NCBI GenBank assembly: GCA_049582065.1
Contig: JBAUTF010000014.1
Coordinates: 1 to 31,347, forward strand
Length of the DNA stretch: 31,347 bases
Origin: DATKSS01 sp049582065
GTDB taxonomy: Bacteria; Chloroflexota; Dormibacteria; Dormibacterales; Dormibacteraceae
Direction: 5' to 3'
Shown here: one piece after another, positions 1 through 8,595 of the stretch
How positions within the stretch are numbered: position 1 is the stretch's first letter
Layout: each line of letters starts with the position of its first letter
Translations under genes and position numbers: made by a program
The notes under the pieces: model-generated
The model's input: the letters and a program-made list of their open reading frames with translations, nothing else
Databases searched by the model: none
What the model was told of the DNA's origin: nothing

Positions 1-866
1 AGGTCGTCGAGCCGGAGCTCGTTGCTCGCATCCTCGTCGAACTGGCTGTGCAGCTCGCCGCAGTCGGCGCAGCGGTAGTACTCGCCGACGAACCCCTTGT
101 GCCAGACCGCGTAGCTGACCACGCCCGGCTCTTCGACCAGGATCTCCTGCTCGAGCCGGTAGATCACCTGCTCCCAGCCGCCGGACTCGATGTCGTCGTC
201 TAGCACGACGACGCAGTAGGGATGAGGCTCGCCCCAGACCATGGTCACCTCGCCCCGTCGCTCGTCATCCACGTTCACGATCGACCACGCCTCGGCGGCC
301 TGCGCCCGCGTGCTGCGAACGAGCCTCAGCGGCGCCCAGAACCGCTCGGCCGACTCGCGCTCGGCTTTGTCGTGCTCGGCCTGGGCCTCCTGGAACGCGC
401 TCCACATGCGAAGCAGGTGGTTGCGGAAACGGTGGTAGGTGGGGAGCAGCTTCGGCTGCTGCTTGGGCGACCCGATCAGCTGCTCGAAGGCATGCTCGAA
501 AGCCGCCTCGACTCGCTCTTGCCGGTCGGCGACGTCCGGGGCCCAGGCCTCGTCCTCGGACAGGCGCATGCTCTCGTTGAGGACCACCTCGAAGTCGAGC
601 CAGTCGTCGCCGAACTCGGGCACGAAAACGCTCTCGACGAGGTCTGCCAGGCGGTGCTCTTCGAGCACGGCCGGGGTGACCTTGCCGCGGGCTTCCGGCC
701 AGCCCTTCCAGCCCATGACGTTGTGAATCCAGTAATCGAAGACGGTGACCGCGTACTGGAGCGCCGCGGGGGAGCTCCAGATCCCGGCCGGCCAGGTCTT
801 CTTGCCCGTCCGGACCTTGTTGTAGAGGGCGATGACCTGCTCTTCGTCGAGGTATTCGGTTTCCAT
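1..866 (-). CDS. Protein of unknown function, C-terminus cut by the window edge
   Basis: I do not recognise this family. The reading frame is open on the minus strand from an ATG at 866 to the window edge (288 codons), and the protein continues outside. It begins METEYLDEEQVIALYNKV and is acidic and soluble, with many Trp and Tyr residues and no membrane segment or signal peptide. The middle (about residues 85-185) is rich in Glu, Gln and Arg and probably helical. Near the visible end, YYRCADCGEL is a CxxC knuckle that could be half of a zinc ribbon; the partner cysteines would lie beyond the edge. Codon use looks like that of its neighbours, and the open plus-strand frames here are shadows. 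The start is supported by a TATAGT box at 877-882. It is transcribed away from the MoeB-like gene across a 55-nt gap. Function is unknown. Confidence 0.8.
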   Translation of the reverse strand, partial: METEYLDEEQVIALYNKVRTGKKTWPAGIWSSPAALQYAVTVFDYWIHNVMGWKGWPEARGKVTPAVLEEHRLADLVESVFVPEFGDDWLDFEVVLNESMRLSEDEAWAPDVADRQERVEAAFEHAFEQLIGSPKQQPKLLPTYHRFRNHLLRMWSAFQEAQAEHDKAERESAERFWAPLRLVRSTRAQAAEAWSIVNVDDERRGEVTMVWGEPHPYCVVVLDDDIESGGWEQVIYRLEQEILVEEPGVVSYAVWHKGFVGEYYRCADCGELHSQFDEDASNELRLDD

Positions 867-876
867 CGGCCTTCTC

Positions 877-882
877 ACTATA
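877..882 (-). promoter_or_regulatory. -10 box (TATAGT) for the partial gene
   Basis: On the minus strand TATAGT lies 10 nt before the ATG at 866, which would place the transcript start only a few bases before the start codon. No -35 box is visible and there is no Shine-Dalgarno sequence. Inferred to be a leaderless or near-leaderless promoter. Confidence 0.5.
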
Positions 883-907
883 GGAATAAGCCCCGAACGA
901 CCCTGGG

Positions 908-913
908 TATAGT
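908..913 (+). promoter_or_regulatory. -10 box (TATAGT) for the MoeB-like gene
   Basis: TATAGT ends 8 nt before the ATG at 922, the spacing expected of a leaderless mRNA. No -35 box or Shine-Dalgarno sequence is visible. The divergent minus-strand gene has the same hexamer, so two mirror-image promoters share the 55-nt gap. Confidence 0.55.
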
Positions 914-921
914 CATTTGAG

Positions 922-1767
922 ATGGCTGCAGCTAAAGGATTCACCCCCGACCAGGTCGCGCGCTACGCCCGGCACCTGATCCTGCCGGAGGTCGGCGGCG
1001 CGGGCCAGCGCAAGCTCCTGTCCTCCAGCGTCCTTCTGCTCGGCGCCGGCGGCCTTGGCTCGCCCGCGTCCATGTACCTGGCGGCCGCCGGGGTCGGCAA
1101 GATCGGGATCGTCGACTTCGACGTCGTCGACGCCTCGAACCTCCAGCGGCAGCTTCTCCACGGCCACGACGACATCGGCAAGCCGAAGGTCGAGTCGGCG
1201 GCCGAGACCCTCCGCAACCTCAACCCTGACGTGGAGGTGGTCGCCATCAACGAGCACCTGAACTCGGAGACGGCGACGCGGATCTTTTCGCCCTACGACA
1301 TCATCGTCGACGGCACCGACAACTTCCCCACGCGCTACCTCGCCAACGACGCGGCGCACTTCCTGGCCAAGCCCCTCGTGCACGGAAGCATCTTCCGTTT
1401 CGAGGGCCGTCTCGCCATGTTCGACTCCGCCAAGGGCACGGGCTGCTACAGGTGCCTGTTCCCCGAGCCGCCCCCGCCCGGTTCAGTCCAGAGCTGCGCC
1501 GAAGCTGGGGTGTTCGGCGTGCTGCCCGGGATCATCGGCAGCATGATGGCCTTCGAGACGATCAAGTACCTGCTGAACATCGGCCGGCCGATGATCGGAC
1601 GCTACCTGCTGTTCGAAGGCGAGGACATGACCTTCCGCGAGCTGAAGCTGCGCCAGAACAAGGCCTGCCCGCTGTGCGGCGAGCATCCGTCCGTCCACGG
1701 CCTGATCGACTACGAGGCCTGGTGCGGCGCTCCCGCGATGGAGCCCTCCGAAGCCCGAGCGAGCTAG
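922..1767 (+). CDS. moeB: MoeB/ThiF-family adenylyltransferase (E1-like sulfur-carrier activating enzyme)
   Basis: This E1-like enzyme adenylates the C-terminal glycine of a ubiquitin-like sulfur carrier (MoaD or ThiS type) in the cytoplasm, for molybdopterin, thiamine or related sulfur chemistry. The 281-residue protein has the nucleotide-binding GAGGLG at 41-46, SNLQRQ at 72-77 and DGTDNF at 130-135. Two zinc-binding CxxC pairs sit at 175/178 and 249/252, and SCAEAG carries the conserved Cys192. It has the length of MoeB/ThiF and lacks the C-terminal rhodanese domain found in longer MoeZ-type proteins. Sequence alone does not separate MoeB from ThiF, and no MoaD/ThiS gene is adjacent. larE, another sulfur-transfer enzyme, follows after a 214-nt gap. 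The ATG fits a leaderless start. Confidence 0.9.
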   Translation: MAAAKGFTPDQVARYARHLILPEVGGAGQRKLLSSSVLLLGAGGLGSPASMYLAAAGVGKIGIVDFDVVDASNLQRQLLHGHDDIGKPKVESAAETLRNLNPDVEVVAINEHLNSETATRIFSPYDIIVDGTDNFPTRYLANDAAHFLAKPLVHGSIFRFEGRLAMFDSAKGTGCYRCLFPEPPPPGSVQSCAEAGVFGVLPGIIGSMMAFETIKYLLNIGRPMIGRYLLFEGEDMTFRELKLRQNKACPLCGEHPSVHGLIDYEAWCGAPAMEPSEARAS

Positions 1768-1817
1768 TCTGTCGCTCCGGTGGACCGTCCCTGCCGGGCC
1801 AGACCGCATTTCGGGGC

Positions 1818-1920
1818 TCAGAGCGCCGATACCTGCGTCAGGGGGCCCGGCCCGTCGTCGTCACGCATCTTAAGATGCGCTCCTCCGCGGGCCACCCCTT
1901 CCTTCGTCTCGGCGCTCTGA
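1818..1920. repeat. 103-nt rod-like inverted-repeat element (possible ncRNA or MITE-like element)
   Basis: The 214-nt gap between the MoeB-like gene and larE contains no open gene but folds strongly. The outer arms TCAGAGCGCCGA (1818-1829) and TCGGCGCTCTGA (1909-1920) are a perfect 12-bp inverted repeat. Inside, 1841-1849 pairs with 1888-1897 (9 bp with one bulged A), and the centre is the perfect palindrome CGCATCTTAAGATGCG (1864-1879), a 6-bp hairpin with a TTAA loop. The three helices lie on one axis. It could be a small RNA, the end of the moeB transcript, or a short mobile repeat; no clear target-site duplication is visible. There is no U-run after it on either strand. Confidence 0.55.
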
Positions 1921-1968
1921 TCGGCGACCTGACGGTCGCCTGCCCCGAACTGCAGCCCGTCCGGCAGG

Positions 1969-1974
1969 TACAGT
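1969..1974 (+). promoter_or_regulatory. -10 box (TACAGT) for larE
   Basis: TACAGT ends 7 nt before the GTG start at 1982. There is no Shine-Dalgarno sequence, so the start looks leaderless. If so, the rod-like element at 1818-1920 lies upstream of the larE transcript, not in its leader. Confidence 0.5.
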
Positions 1975-1981
1975 CCACGGT

Positions 1982-2806
1982 GTGATCCAGCTCGACCGGC
2001 ACGACGAGACCAGGCTCGAATCCGCTCGCGCCATTCTGCGTGAGCTCGGCTCGGTGCTCGTCGCGTATTCGGGAGGCGTCGACTCCACGCTGCTGCTCAA
2101 GCTCGCCCTTGACGAGCTCGGCGGGCGCGCGGTCGCGGTGCTGGCGAGCTCGCCCGCCTACCCGGATTCGGAGCAGGAAGAAGCGCGCCTTGTCGCCAGG
2201 GCGCTCGGCGCGAGGCTGGTCGAGGTCACGACCGCCGAGGTCGAGCTCGAGGCCTACGCCCGCAACCACCCCGACCGCTGTTTTCACTGCAAAGAGGAGC
2301 TCTTCGACACCCTCGAGCCGGTGCAGCGCCGGCTGGGGCTGGCGCATCTCGCGTACGGCGCGACCGCCGACGACGCCGGCGACCACCGGCCGGGCCACGC
2401 GTCGGCCGTGCGTCGCGGAGTCCGCTTCCCGCTGCTCGAGGCTGGTATGGCGAAGTCCGAGATCAGGGCCGCGGCGCGCGAGCTCGGCCTGCCCAACTGG
2501 AACAAGCCTTCGTTCGCCTGCCTTTCCTCGCGCATCCCTCATGGCACGCCCGTGACCATGGCGGCGCTTCGCCAGATCGAGGTCGCCGAGGCCGCTCTCA
2601 AGGCTCTGGGGTTCTCCCAGGTCCGCGTGCGCCATCACGGTGATGTCGCGCGCATCGAGGTCGAGCCCGACGAGATCCCTCGGCTCATGCAGCAGCGCGA
2701 GAGCGTGGCGAGCGCGGTGCGGCAGGCCGGCTACAAGTTCGTCTCCGCGGACCTCGAGGGCTACGCGACAGGAAACCTCAACCGCACGTGGAAACCGGGC
2801 AGCTGA
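1982..2806 (+). CDS. larE: LarE-type ATP-dependent sacrificial sulfur transferase
   Basis: LarE converts pyridinium biscarboxylate mononucleotide to its thiocarboxylate in nickel-pincer nucleotide cofactor synthesis. It adenylates the substrate and, in the Lactiplantibacillus enzyme, donates sulfur from its own cysteine. The 274-residue protein has the PP-loop SGGVDS at 30-35, RCFHCK with Cys100 and Cys103, and PSFACLSSRIP with Cys180 at the position of the sacrificial cysteine. The length matches the family. It starts with GTG at 1982, because a TACAGT box lies 7 nt upstream and no better codon is near. larB, larC and a lactate racemase gene are not in the window, so the cofactor route cannot be confirmed here. 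A generic PP-loop sulfurtransferase is the alternative. Confidence 0.88.
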   Translation: MIQLDRHDETRLESARAILRELGSVLVAYSGGVDSTLLLKLALDELGGRAVAVLASSPAYPDSEQEEARLVARALGARLVEVTTAEVELEAYARNHPDRCFHCKEELFDTLEPVQRRLGLAHLAYGATADDAGDHRPGHASAVRRGVRFPLLEAGMAKSEIRAAARELGLPNWNKPSFACLSSRIPHGTPVTMAALRQIEVAEAALKALGFSQVRVRHHGDVARIEVEPDEIPRLMQQRESVASAVRQAGYKFVSADLEGYATGNLNRTWKPGS

Positions 2807-2836
2807 GCCCCCGCTCAGGCGCCCGGTCGTAGCCAT

Positions 2837-4333
2837 ATGAGCGGCGAGGTGATACTGAGCCTCGACGAAGGCACCACCGGCGCGGCGGCGATCGCGGTCG
2901 GGCTCGACGGCGAGGTCCGCGGGAAAGGCTATCGGGAGATCACGCAGCATTACCCGCAACCCGGATGGGTCGAGCACGACGCAGCTGAAATCTGGTCCGC
3001 CGTCGAGGCAAGCGCCCACGACGCGTTGAAGGCGGCGGGTGCGGCGCCACGCGAAGTCCTCGCCATCGGGATCACCAACCAGCGCGAGACGCTCGTCCTG
3101 TGGGACCGGCGCACGCTGCAGCCGCTGGCGCCGGCCATCGTCTGGCAGGACCGGCGCACTGCGGACCAATGCTCGCGCCTGCGTGATGCCGGTCACGAAC
3201 AGCGTGTGAGGGAAATCACCGGCCTGGTCATCGACCCCTACTTCACGGCGACCAAGCTGGCCTGGGCCCTGAAGCACGTGGAGGGCGCGCGCGACGCGGC
3301 GGTCGGCACGGTCGACAGCTGGCTCGTGGCCAGGCTCTCGGAGGGCCGCGACCACGTGACAGACGCCTCCAACGCATCGCGCACTCTGCTGTTCGACATC
3401 GGCCACGGAACCTGGAGCGGGGAGATGGCCGATCTCTTCGGAGTCCCGCTCACCAACCTCCCGAAGGTCGTGGATTCGAGCGGCGAGATATCGCACTGCA
3501 ACGGGGCGTTGGGTGGGGTGACCGCCCTGGTCAGCGGCATCGCCGGCGACCAGCAGGCTGCGCTCTTCGGCCAGGCGTGCACCTCCGAAGGCATGGCCAA
3601 GAACACATACGGAACCGGTTCGTTCGTCCTCATCCAGACCGGCTCGCATCGTGTCGTCTCGTCCTCGGGGCTGCTCACCACGGTCGCCTGGCGGCGAGGC
3701 GGGAGGTTGAGCTACGCGCTGGAGGGCGCCATCTTCGTCACCGGCGCGGCCTTGCAGTGGCTGCGCGACGGCCTGGGCATCATCGGCAGCGCCGCGGAGG
3801 CGGGACCGCTCGCCGAGTCGGTCCCGGACGCGGGCGGGGTGTTCCTGGTCCCGGCTTTCGTGGGCCTGGGCGCGCCCCACTGGGATCCCTACGCCCGGGG
3901 TACCATCGTCGGCCTCACGCGCGGCAGCGGCCGGGTGCAGCTCGTGCGCGCGGCCGTGGAGTCGATGGCCTATCAGACCCGCGACGTAATCGAGGCTATG
4001 GAGGGTGACACGGGCTCGCGTTTGAGCGAGCTGCGTGTGGACGGCGGAGCGGCGGTGATGGACGTCCTCTGCCAGTTCCAGGCAGACCTGCTCGGGATTC
4101 CCGTGCGCCGGCCGCGCCACACGGAAACCACTGCGCTCGGCGCCGCTTTCCTGGCCGGCCTCGGCGCAGGCGTGTGGGACGAAACCGGCCTCGCAGACCT
4201 CTGGAAGCTCGACCGGGAGTTCGAGCCGCGGATCTCGCGCGACCAGGCGGACTCCCTCCAGGCGCGCTGGCGGCAGGCGGTCGAACGGAGCCTGGGATGG
4301 GCCCTTGGGGAGCCGACCCCGGATAATCAGTAG
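2837..4333 (+). CDS. glpK: Glycerol kinase
   Basis: Catalyses ATP-dependent phosphorylation of glycerol to glycerol 3-phosphate in the cytoplasm. The 498-residue FGGY-family protein has the full-length GlpK layout: LSLDEGTT at 7-14 (family consensus DQGTT, so Gln is replaced by Glu here), GITNQRET at 78-85, WQDRRT at 103-108, GDQQ at 237-240 with catalytic Asp238, and NTYGTGSF at 256-263. Near the C-terminus RVDGGAAVMD is the usual ATP-site motif. It starts at ATG 2837, 30 nt after larE, with no clear Shine-Dalgarno sequence. No glpF or glpD gene is beside it, so the link to glycerol uptake is by family only. The bPH-like gene follows with a gap of 4 nt or an overlap. Confidence 0.95.
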   Translation: MSGEVILSLDEGTTGAAAIAVGLDGEVRGKGYREITQHYPQPGWVEHDAAEIWSAVEASAHDALKAAGAAPREVLAIGITNQRETLVLWDRRTLQPLAPAIVWQDRRTADQCSRLRDAGHEQRVREITGLVIDPYFTATKLAWALKHVEGARDAAVGTVDSWLVARLSEGRDHVTDASNASRTLLFDIGHGTWSGEMADLFGVPLTNLPKVVDSSGEISHCNGALGGVTALVSGIAGDQQAALFGQACTSEGMAKNTYGTGSFVLIQTGSHRVVSSSGLLTTVAWRRGGRLSYALEGAIFVTGAALQWLRDGLGIIGSAAEAGPLAESVPDAGGVFLVPAFVGLGAPHWDPYARGTIVGLTRGSGRVQLVRAAVESMAYQTRDVIEAMEGDTGSRLSELRVDGGAAVMDVLCQFQADLLGIPVRRPRHTETTALGAAFLAGLGAGVWDETGLADLWKLDREFEPRISRDQADSLQARWRQAVERSLGWALGEPTPDNQ

Positions 4334-4337
4334 TTCC

Positions 4338-4937
4338 TTGAGCACAGCGGAGCCCACCCAGCACAAGCGCCACCAGAACCTCTACGCCCATCACATGTGG
4401 AGGCAGCAGCGGTTCTTCGCCGCGTTCCTGGTGGTGGTGGGCGTGGCGATGACGGGGCTGGTGATCTATCAGCACCAGCTCACGAAAGCCAACAGCGCCG
4501 TGTGGCTGCTGTACATCCCGAGCGGCTTCCTCCTCGGAGGTGCGTTTCTCTTTTACCGCAGGCGCAGCCACGTGCAAGTCCAGGAGGCGGGGGTCAAGAT
4601 CTCGACCCTTCGGTCGAGCGTGATGCTCGACTATGACTCCATCAAGTCGGTCAGGTCGCAGCCTCTTCGGACGCACTTCCTGGACCGGCGCAGCCGCATG
4701 GTGGCGCCGATCATGAAAACCCAGATCGACAAGCCCGCCCTGTTCATCCGCGTGCGCGGAGACGATGCCGAGCTGGCCGCTCTCAAGAAGAAGCTCGGGT
4801 CGCGACTCATGAGCGAAGACACCATCGCCATCCCGGTTCCCGATCCCGACGCGGCGGTCTGGGAGATCACCAGCCATCTGCCGGAGCGTCTTGGTCAAAA
4901 CCAGGGCGGATCGAGGCGACGCAAACGGCGGCGGTGA
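4338..4937 (+). CDS. Small membrane protein with two helices and a bPH-like domain
   Basis: A 199-residue protein of unknown function. Two hydrophobic helices (FFAAFLVVVGVAMTGLVIY and AVWLLYIPSGFLLGGAFLFY) form a hairpin near the N-terminus. They are followed by a soluble beta-rich part (VQVQEAGVKISTLRSSVMLDYDSIKSVRS) that reads like bacterial PH-like domains, where a membrane hairpin precedes a small beta barrel. The C-terminus is very basic (RRRKRRR). No ATG lies at the natural beginning. I chose the TTG at 4338, just after glpK; an in-frame TTG at 4305 would overlap glpK, and ATG 4396 would remove little before the first helix. It overlaps the mannosyltransferase start by 4 nt (GTGA), so the two are probably co-translated. 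The bPH assignment rests on pattern only. Confidence 0.7.
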   Translation: MSTAEPTQHKRHQNLYAHHMWRQQRFFAAFLVVVGVAMTGLVIYQHQLTKANSAVWLLYIPSGFLLGGAFLFYRRRSHVQVQEAGVKISTLRSSVMLDYDSIKSVRSQPLRTHFLDRRSRMVAPIMKTQIDKPALFIRVRGDDAELAALKKKLGSRLMSEDTIAIPVPDPDAAVWEITSHLPERLGQNQGGSRRRKRRR

Positions 4938-6643
4938 CAGGGCCCCGCGCCTACCAGCTGGAGGAGGCACCGACTCCCCGCTCCAGGCGCGACAGGACGT
5001 ACTTCGACCGCTGGGATCTGGCCGCGGTGCTCGCCCTCACGGCGGTCGCGTTCGTGCTGCGGTTCTTCAGCCCGATACTGCCCGACTTCTTCCTCCACCC
5101 ATTCCAGGGCCCGGTGATTACCAACTGCGTTTCCAAGACTCCGATCAACCCCACAGGCACCCCCGGGACCCTGTGCGGCCTCGCCTATCCCTTCAACCGC
5201 GGGTATCCGGATGCGAGCGGGCAGCTGTCGCCGCCCAACGGCCAGGTGTTCGATGAGATCTACTTCCCGGTCGACGCTTACAACGATGTCAAGGGCATGG
5301 AGCTGTGCCGGCCGACCACCCAGAACTGCCGGTTCAACTACTTCGACCCTGAGCCCCCGCTCGGCAAGCTGATGATCGCGGCCGGAGAATGGGGATACGG
5401 CTGGTATCGAGCGCATTTCACCGGTGTCACGGGCGACTACATCGACCTGGGCTTCAACACCTTCGGCTGGCGGATCGCCGCCTGCCTGTTCGGGACCCTG
5501 TGCATCCCGATGATGTACCTGTTCGCCCGCAGGCTTTGGCCGAACCGCCTGTTCGCCATCGCCGCAGCCACGCTCGTGTGCTTCGACGGCATGTTCTTCA
5601 TCCAGTCGAGGATCGGGATGATCGACATCTTTCCGATCTTCTTCATCCTCTGCGCGTACTTCCTGTACCTCGTGCACGTCCAGAGCCGCACCGCGACCTC
5701 ATCGCTCGTGTCACTGGTGGCGCTGGGGACGATCCTCGGCATCGGCATCGCGGCCAAGTGGATCGTCCTGGCCGCGTATGCCAGCATCGTTCTTCTGCTG
5801 GTGGTGAGGGCGATACGCCGCAACGTCGACTTCAACATCGGCCCGCCCGGGCGTCCCTTCTGGTCGTGGGGCAGGCCGGAGGGGACGACGATCCCAGGCG
5901 ATGTTTACTGGCCGTCTTACGTTTCGGTCGCAATCATCGCGCTGGTGGTGATCCCGCTGGGCATCTACGTCGCCTCCTGGTACCCGTTCTTCGCCCGCGG
6001 TCAATTCCACAACCTGGCGGACCTCATCGACTACCAGAAGGCGTCGTACCTCTACCACGCGACCCTCAAGGCGACGCACCCTTATGGCTCGCAATGGTGG
6101 TCGTGGCCGCTGCTGTCCCGGCCCGTGCTGTATTACGCGGAGTACACGAACCTCGGCATCGACCAGTTCACCGGCCAGCCGCTCATCTCCAGGATGGCGA
6201 ACCTCGGCAATCCGTGGATCTGGTGGACGAGTCTTCCGTGCGTGGTCTCTCTTCCGTACTTCATCGTGCGGTATCGGAGCTTTCCCGCCACCGTGATCCT
6301 GCTTGGCTTTTTGACCCAGTATCTGCCCTGGTCCCTGATCAGCCGGGTGATCTTCATGTACCACATGTTCGGCGGGCTCATCTTCATGATCCTCGCGCTT
6401 GCATTCGTCCTGACGCACCTGGCCGAGCGGCTGCGCCGGCCTCACCGGGAGCTCCTCGTGGCGGCCTTCCTCGGCACGGCGGTGCTCTTCTTCGGTTACT
6501 TCTACCCGGTCTGGACCGGCGTCCCCATATCGCAGTCCGCGTACTTCGAAGGAACCGGCACGCCGCCCTGGGGCCCCAAGACCTGGCTCGTCAACTGCCG
6601 CGACCTGCCCCCGGCGCAGGCCCAGCTCTTCTGTTGGAACTAG
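4934..6643 (+). CDS. GT39 (PMT-family) protein O-mannosyltransferase-like membrane protein
   Basis: PMT enzymes transfer mannose from a polyprenyl-phosphate carrier to Ser/Thr of exported proteins on the outer face of the membrane. This 569-residue protein has a first membrane helix at about 30-47, then a large loop containing FDEIYFPVDAYND, which carries the conserved acidic pair. DPEPPLGK corresponds to the family's HPPLGK, with a variant first residue. RIGMIDIFPIFF and a series of further hydrophobic helices follow, and the C-terminus resembles the PMT 4-helix region. It begins with GTG, overlapping the previous gene by 4 nt. A second polytopic protein follows with a short overlap, so the three membrane genes look like one unit. 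The acceptor is unknown; a Sec-exported protein would be expected from the family. Confidence 0.88.
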   Translation: MTGPRAYQLEEAPTPRSRRDRTYFDRWDLAAVLALTAVAFVLRFFSPILPDFFLHPFQGPVITNCVSKTPINPTGTPGTLCGLAYPFNRGYPDASGQLSPPNGQVFDEIYFPVDAYNDVKGMELCRPTTQNCRFNYFDPEPPLGKLMIAAGEWGYGWYRAHFTGVTGDYIDLGFNTFGWRIAACLFGTLCIPMMYLFARRLWPNRLFAIAAATLVCFDGMFFIQSRIGMIDIFPIFFILCAYFLYLVHVQSRTATSSLVSLVALGTILGIGIAAKWIVLAAYASIVLLLVVRAIRRNVDFNIGPPGRPFWSWGRPEGTTIPGDVYWPSYVSVAIIALVVIPLGIYVASWYPFFARGQFHNLADLIDYQKASYLYHATLKATHPYGSQWWSWPLLSRPVLYYAEYTNLGIDQFTGQPLISRMANLGNPWIWWTSLPCVVSLPYFIVRYRSFPATVILLGFLTQYLPWSLISRVIFMYHMFGGLIFMILALAFVLTHLAERLRRPHRELLVAAFLGTAVLFFGYFYPVWTGVPISQSAYFEGTGTPPWGPKTWLVNCRDLPPAQAQLFCWN

Positions 6644-8589
6644 GGGCCGGCTTCTTCCTGGCCGCCGCTGCGGCCGCCGGCTTCGGGATCACATATCTGT
6701 GCGGGGTCGCGCTCAACCTCGAGGAGCGCATCGCGTTCGGCACCGTGCTGGGCGCCATGACCGCCGCCGGATCGACCTTCTTGTTCTCTCTCGCCGTGCG
6801 CGACGTCACGGTCGCGACCGACCTCCTTGGGTTGGCGATCACGCTCGCGATCGGAGCAGCGGGGGTTGCCCTGTGGCGCGTGCAGCTGACCGGCGACCTT
6901 GCCGACGCGCGACGCCGGTGGTTGAGCCCGCTGCGAAGCGCGAATCACCCATGGCCCCTCGCGGCGGTCGTGCTCGTGTGCGCAGCCTGGACCGTTCACT
7001 TCCTGCACCAGGCCTACGTCTACACGCCGGACGGCCTTTTCGCGGGCTACGTGAACATCTGGGGCGACTGGGCCGCGCACCTGAGCTTCGCCGGCTCGTT
7101 CGCTTATGGCCACAACTTCCCGCCCGAATACTCGATCGATCCCGGCCATCGTCTCGGTTATCCGTTCATGGTCGATTACCTGGCCGCCGACCTCGTCCCG
7201 CTGGGGTTCTCGCTGACGTCGTCGCTGGTGGCGACCACCGCGACCCTCGGCCTGGCGTTTCCAGCCGTGCTGTACCTGGCCGCGCAGCGATTCGCCGGCG
7301 GCCGGGCCGCCGCCACCATAGCGGTCTTTGTTTTTCTCCTGAGCGGCGGCCTCGGCTTCGTCTACCTGATCGGAGACCTGCAGCGGGGCGGTCTGGGCAT
7401 CCTCGCGCACCTGCCGCGCGAGTACACGCTGAACCGTGACCTGAACTTCCAGTGGCTGAACCCGGTGCTCGCATACCTCGTGCCCCAACGCTCGACGCTG
7501 TTCGGCTTCAGCCTCGCTCTGATCGTGCTGGTCGTGGTCTGGCTGGCCGTTCGCGAGAAGCTGGGATGGCAGCCCTTTCTCTTTGCCGGCGTGGTGGCCG
7601 GCGTCATGCCGGTGTTCCACGTCCATGCATATGGCACCGTGGTCGCGCTGTCCACTTTCTGGGCGGTGTTCAACCGGCGCAGGGAGTGGCTCGCGTTCTT
7701 CGTGCCCGCCGTCCTTATCGGTGTGCCCATCGTGGCGTGGATGTGGCCCCCTGCCAACACGAGCATCTGCGGCGACCTGCCCTCGATCCACGGTTACTGC
7801 ATAGAGCCGGGTTGGCTCTCCTTCGCGGACTTGCAGCGCGACGCTCCCGCGTGGATCGGCTGGGACTTCGCATGGTTCTGGATCAAGAACACGTCGGTGT
7901 TCATCCCGCTGCTGGTGGCGGCGCATGCGCTGCCCCGGTGGTTTCCCACCGGGTTCACGACCTCGTACGCGCCCATGTGGCTGTGGTTTGCGGTGCCGAG
8001 CCTGGTAATCCTGCAGCCGTGGGATTGGGACAACACGAAGTTCTTCATCTACTGGGCGCTGCTCGGCAGCGTGCTGGTCGGAGGGGTGCTGGCCGGGATG
8101 CTGCGACGGGGCGGGCTCACCGCCGCAGCCGCGTCCGTCCTGTTCGTCCTCCTCGGTCTGTCAGGAGCGCTCGACCTCTACCGCGCATCGGACTTCAGCA
8201 TCAGCTCGGTGCAATTCACCGACGCAGGTGGCTTGCAGGTGGCAGCCTGGGTCAGGGCGAACACGAGCCCGACCGCGATGTTCGCCGTCGCCAACCAGCA
8301 CAACAACCCTATTCCCACGCTGACCGGCCGCCGCGAGATGATCGGTTATCCGGGCTGGCTCTGGACGTACGGTTTGCCCGACTACGCGCAAAAGGGATCT
8401 GACGACAAGCTCATCCTCGACGGCGCGCCGTCGACTCCCGACCTGGTCCGCAAGTACCGGATCGACTACGTGATGATCGGGCCGCAGGAGCTGGCGCTCG
8501 GCGCCAGCCGGGCGTATTGGGACGAGCACGGGACCCTCGTCTACAACAACGGAGAATATGCGGTTTACCGCGTGAAGCCCGGAGGGTGA
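6634..8589 (+). CDS. Polytopic membrane protein, GT-C glycosyltransferase-like
   Basis: A roughly 651-residue protein with about ten or more hydrophobic helices. After the first three helices comes an outer loop, YTPDGLFAGYVNIWGDWAAH, followed by GHRLGYPFMVDYLAADLVPLG. An acidic residue in the first loop followed by such a YP..DYL segment is common in GT-C enzymes that use lipid-linked sugars. The final 120 residues (GGLQVAAWVRANTSPTAMFAV onward) look like the soluble tail often seen in such proteins. The open frame runs far upstream inside the PMT gene, but that part is a shadow. I chose TTG 6634, which overlaps the PMT stop by 10 nt; ATG 6757 would lose the first helix. The specific function is unknown; its pairing with PMT suggests cell-surface glycan work. 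Confidence 0.75.
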   Translation: MELGAGFFLAAAAAAGFGITYLCGVALNLEERIAFGTVLGAMTAAGSTFLFSLAVRDVTVATDLLGLAITLAIGAAGVALWRVQLTGDLADARRRWLSPLRSANHPWPLAAVVLVCAAWTVHFLHQAYVYTPDGLFAGYVNIWGDWAAHLSFAGSFAYGHNFPPEYSIDPGHRLGYPFMVDYLAADLVPLGFSLTSSLVATTATLGLAFPAVLYLAAQRFAGGRAAATIAVFVFLLSGGLGFVYLIGDLQRGGLGILAHLPREYTLNRDLNFQWLNPVLAYLVPQRSTLFGFSLALIVLVVVWLAVREKLGWQPFLFAGVVAGVMPVFHVHAYGTVVALSTFWAVFNRRREWLAFFVPAVLIGVPIVAWMWPPANTSICGDLPSIHGYCIEPGWLSFADLQRDAPAWIGWDFAWFWIKNTSVFIPLLVAAHALPRWFPTGFTTSYAPMWLWFAVPSLVILQPWDWDNTKFFIYWALLGSVLVGGVLAGMLRRGGLTAAAASVLFVLLGLSGALDLYRASDFSISSVQFTDAGGLQVAAWVRANTSPTAMFAVANQHNNPIPTLTGRREMIGYPGWLWTYGLPDYAQKGSDDKLILDGAPSTPDLVRKYRIDYVMIGPQELALGASRAYWDEHGTLVYNNGEYAVYRVKPGG

Positions 8590-8595
8590 GAAGGC

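Noticed and set aside
5389..6633. Long open frame upstream of the second polytopic membrane protein
   Set aside because: It is an Arg/Pro-rich shadow of the PMT gene in another frame; hydrophobic, protein-like sequence begins only near 6634.
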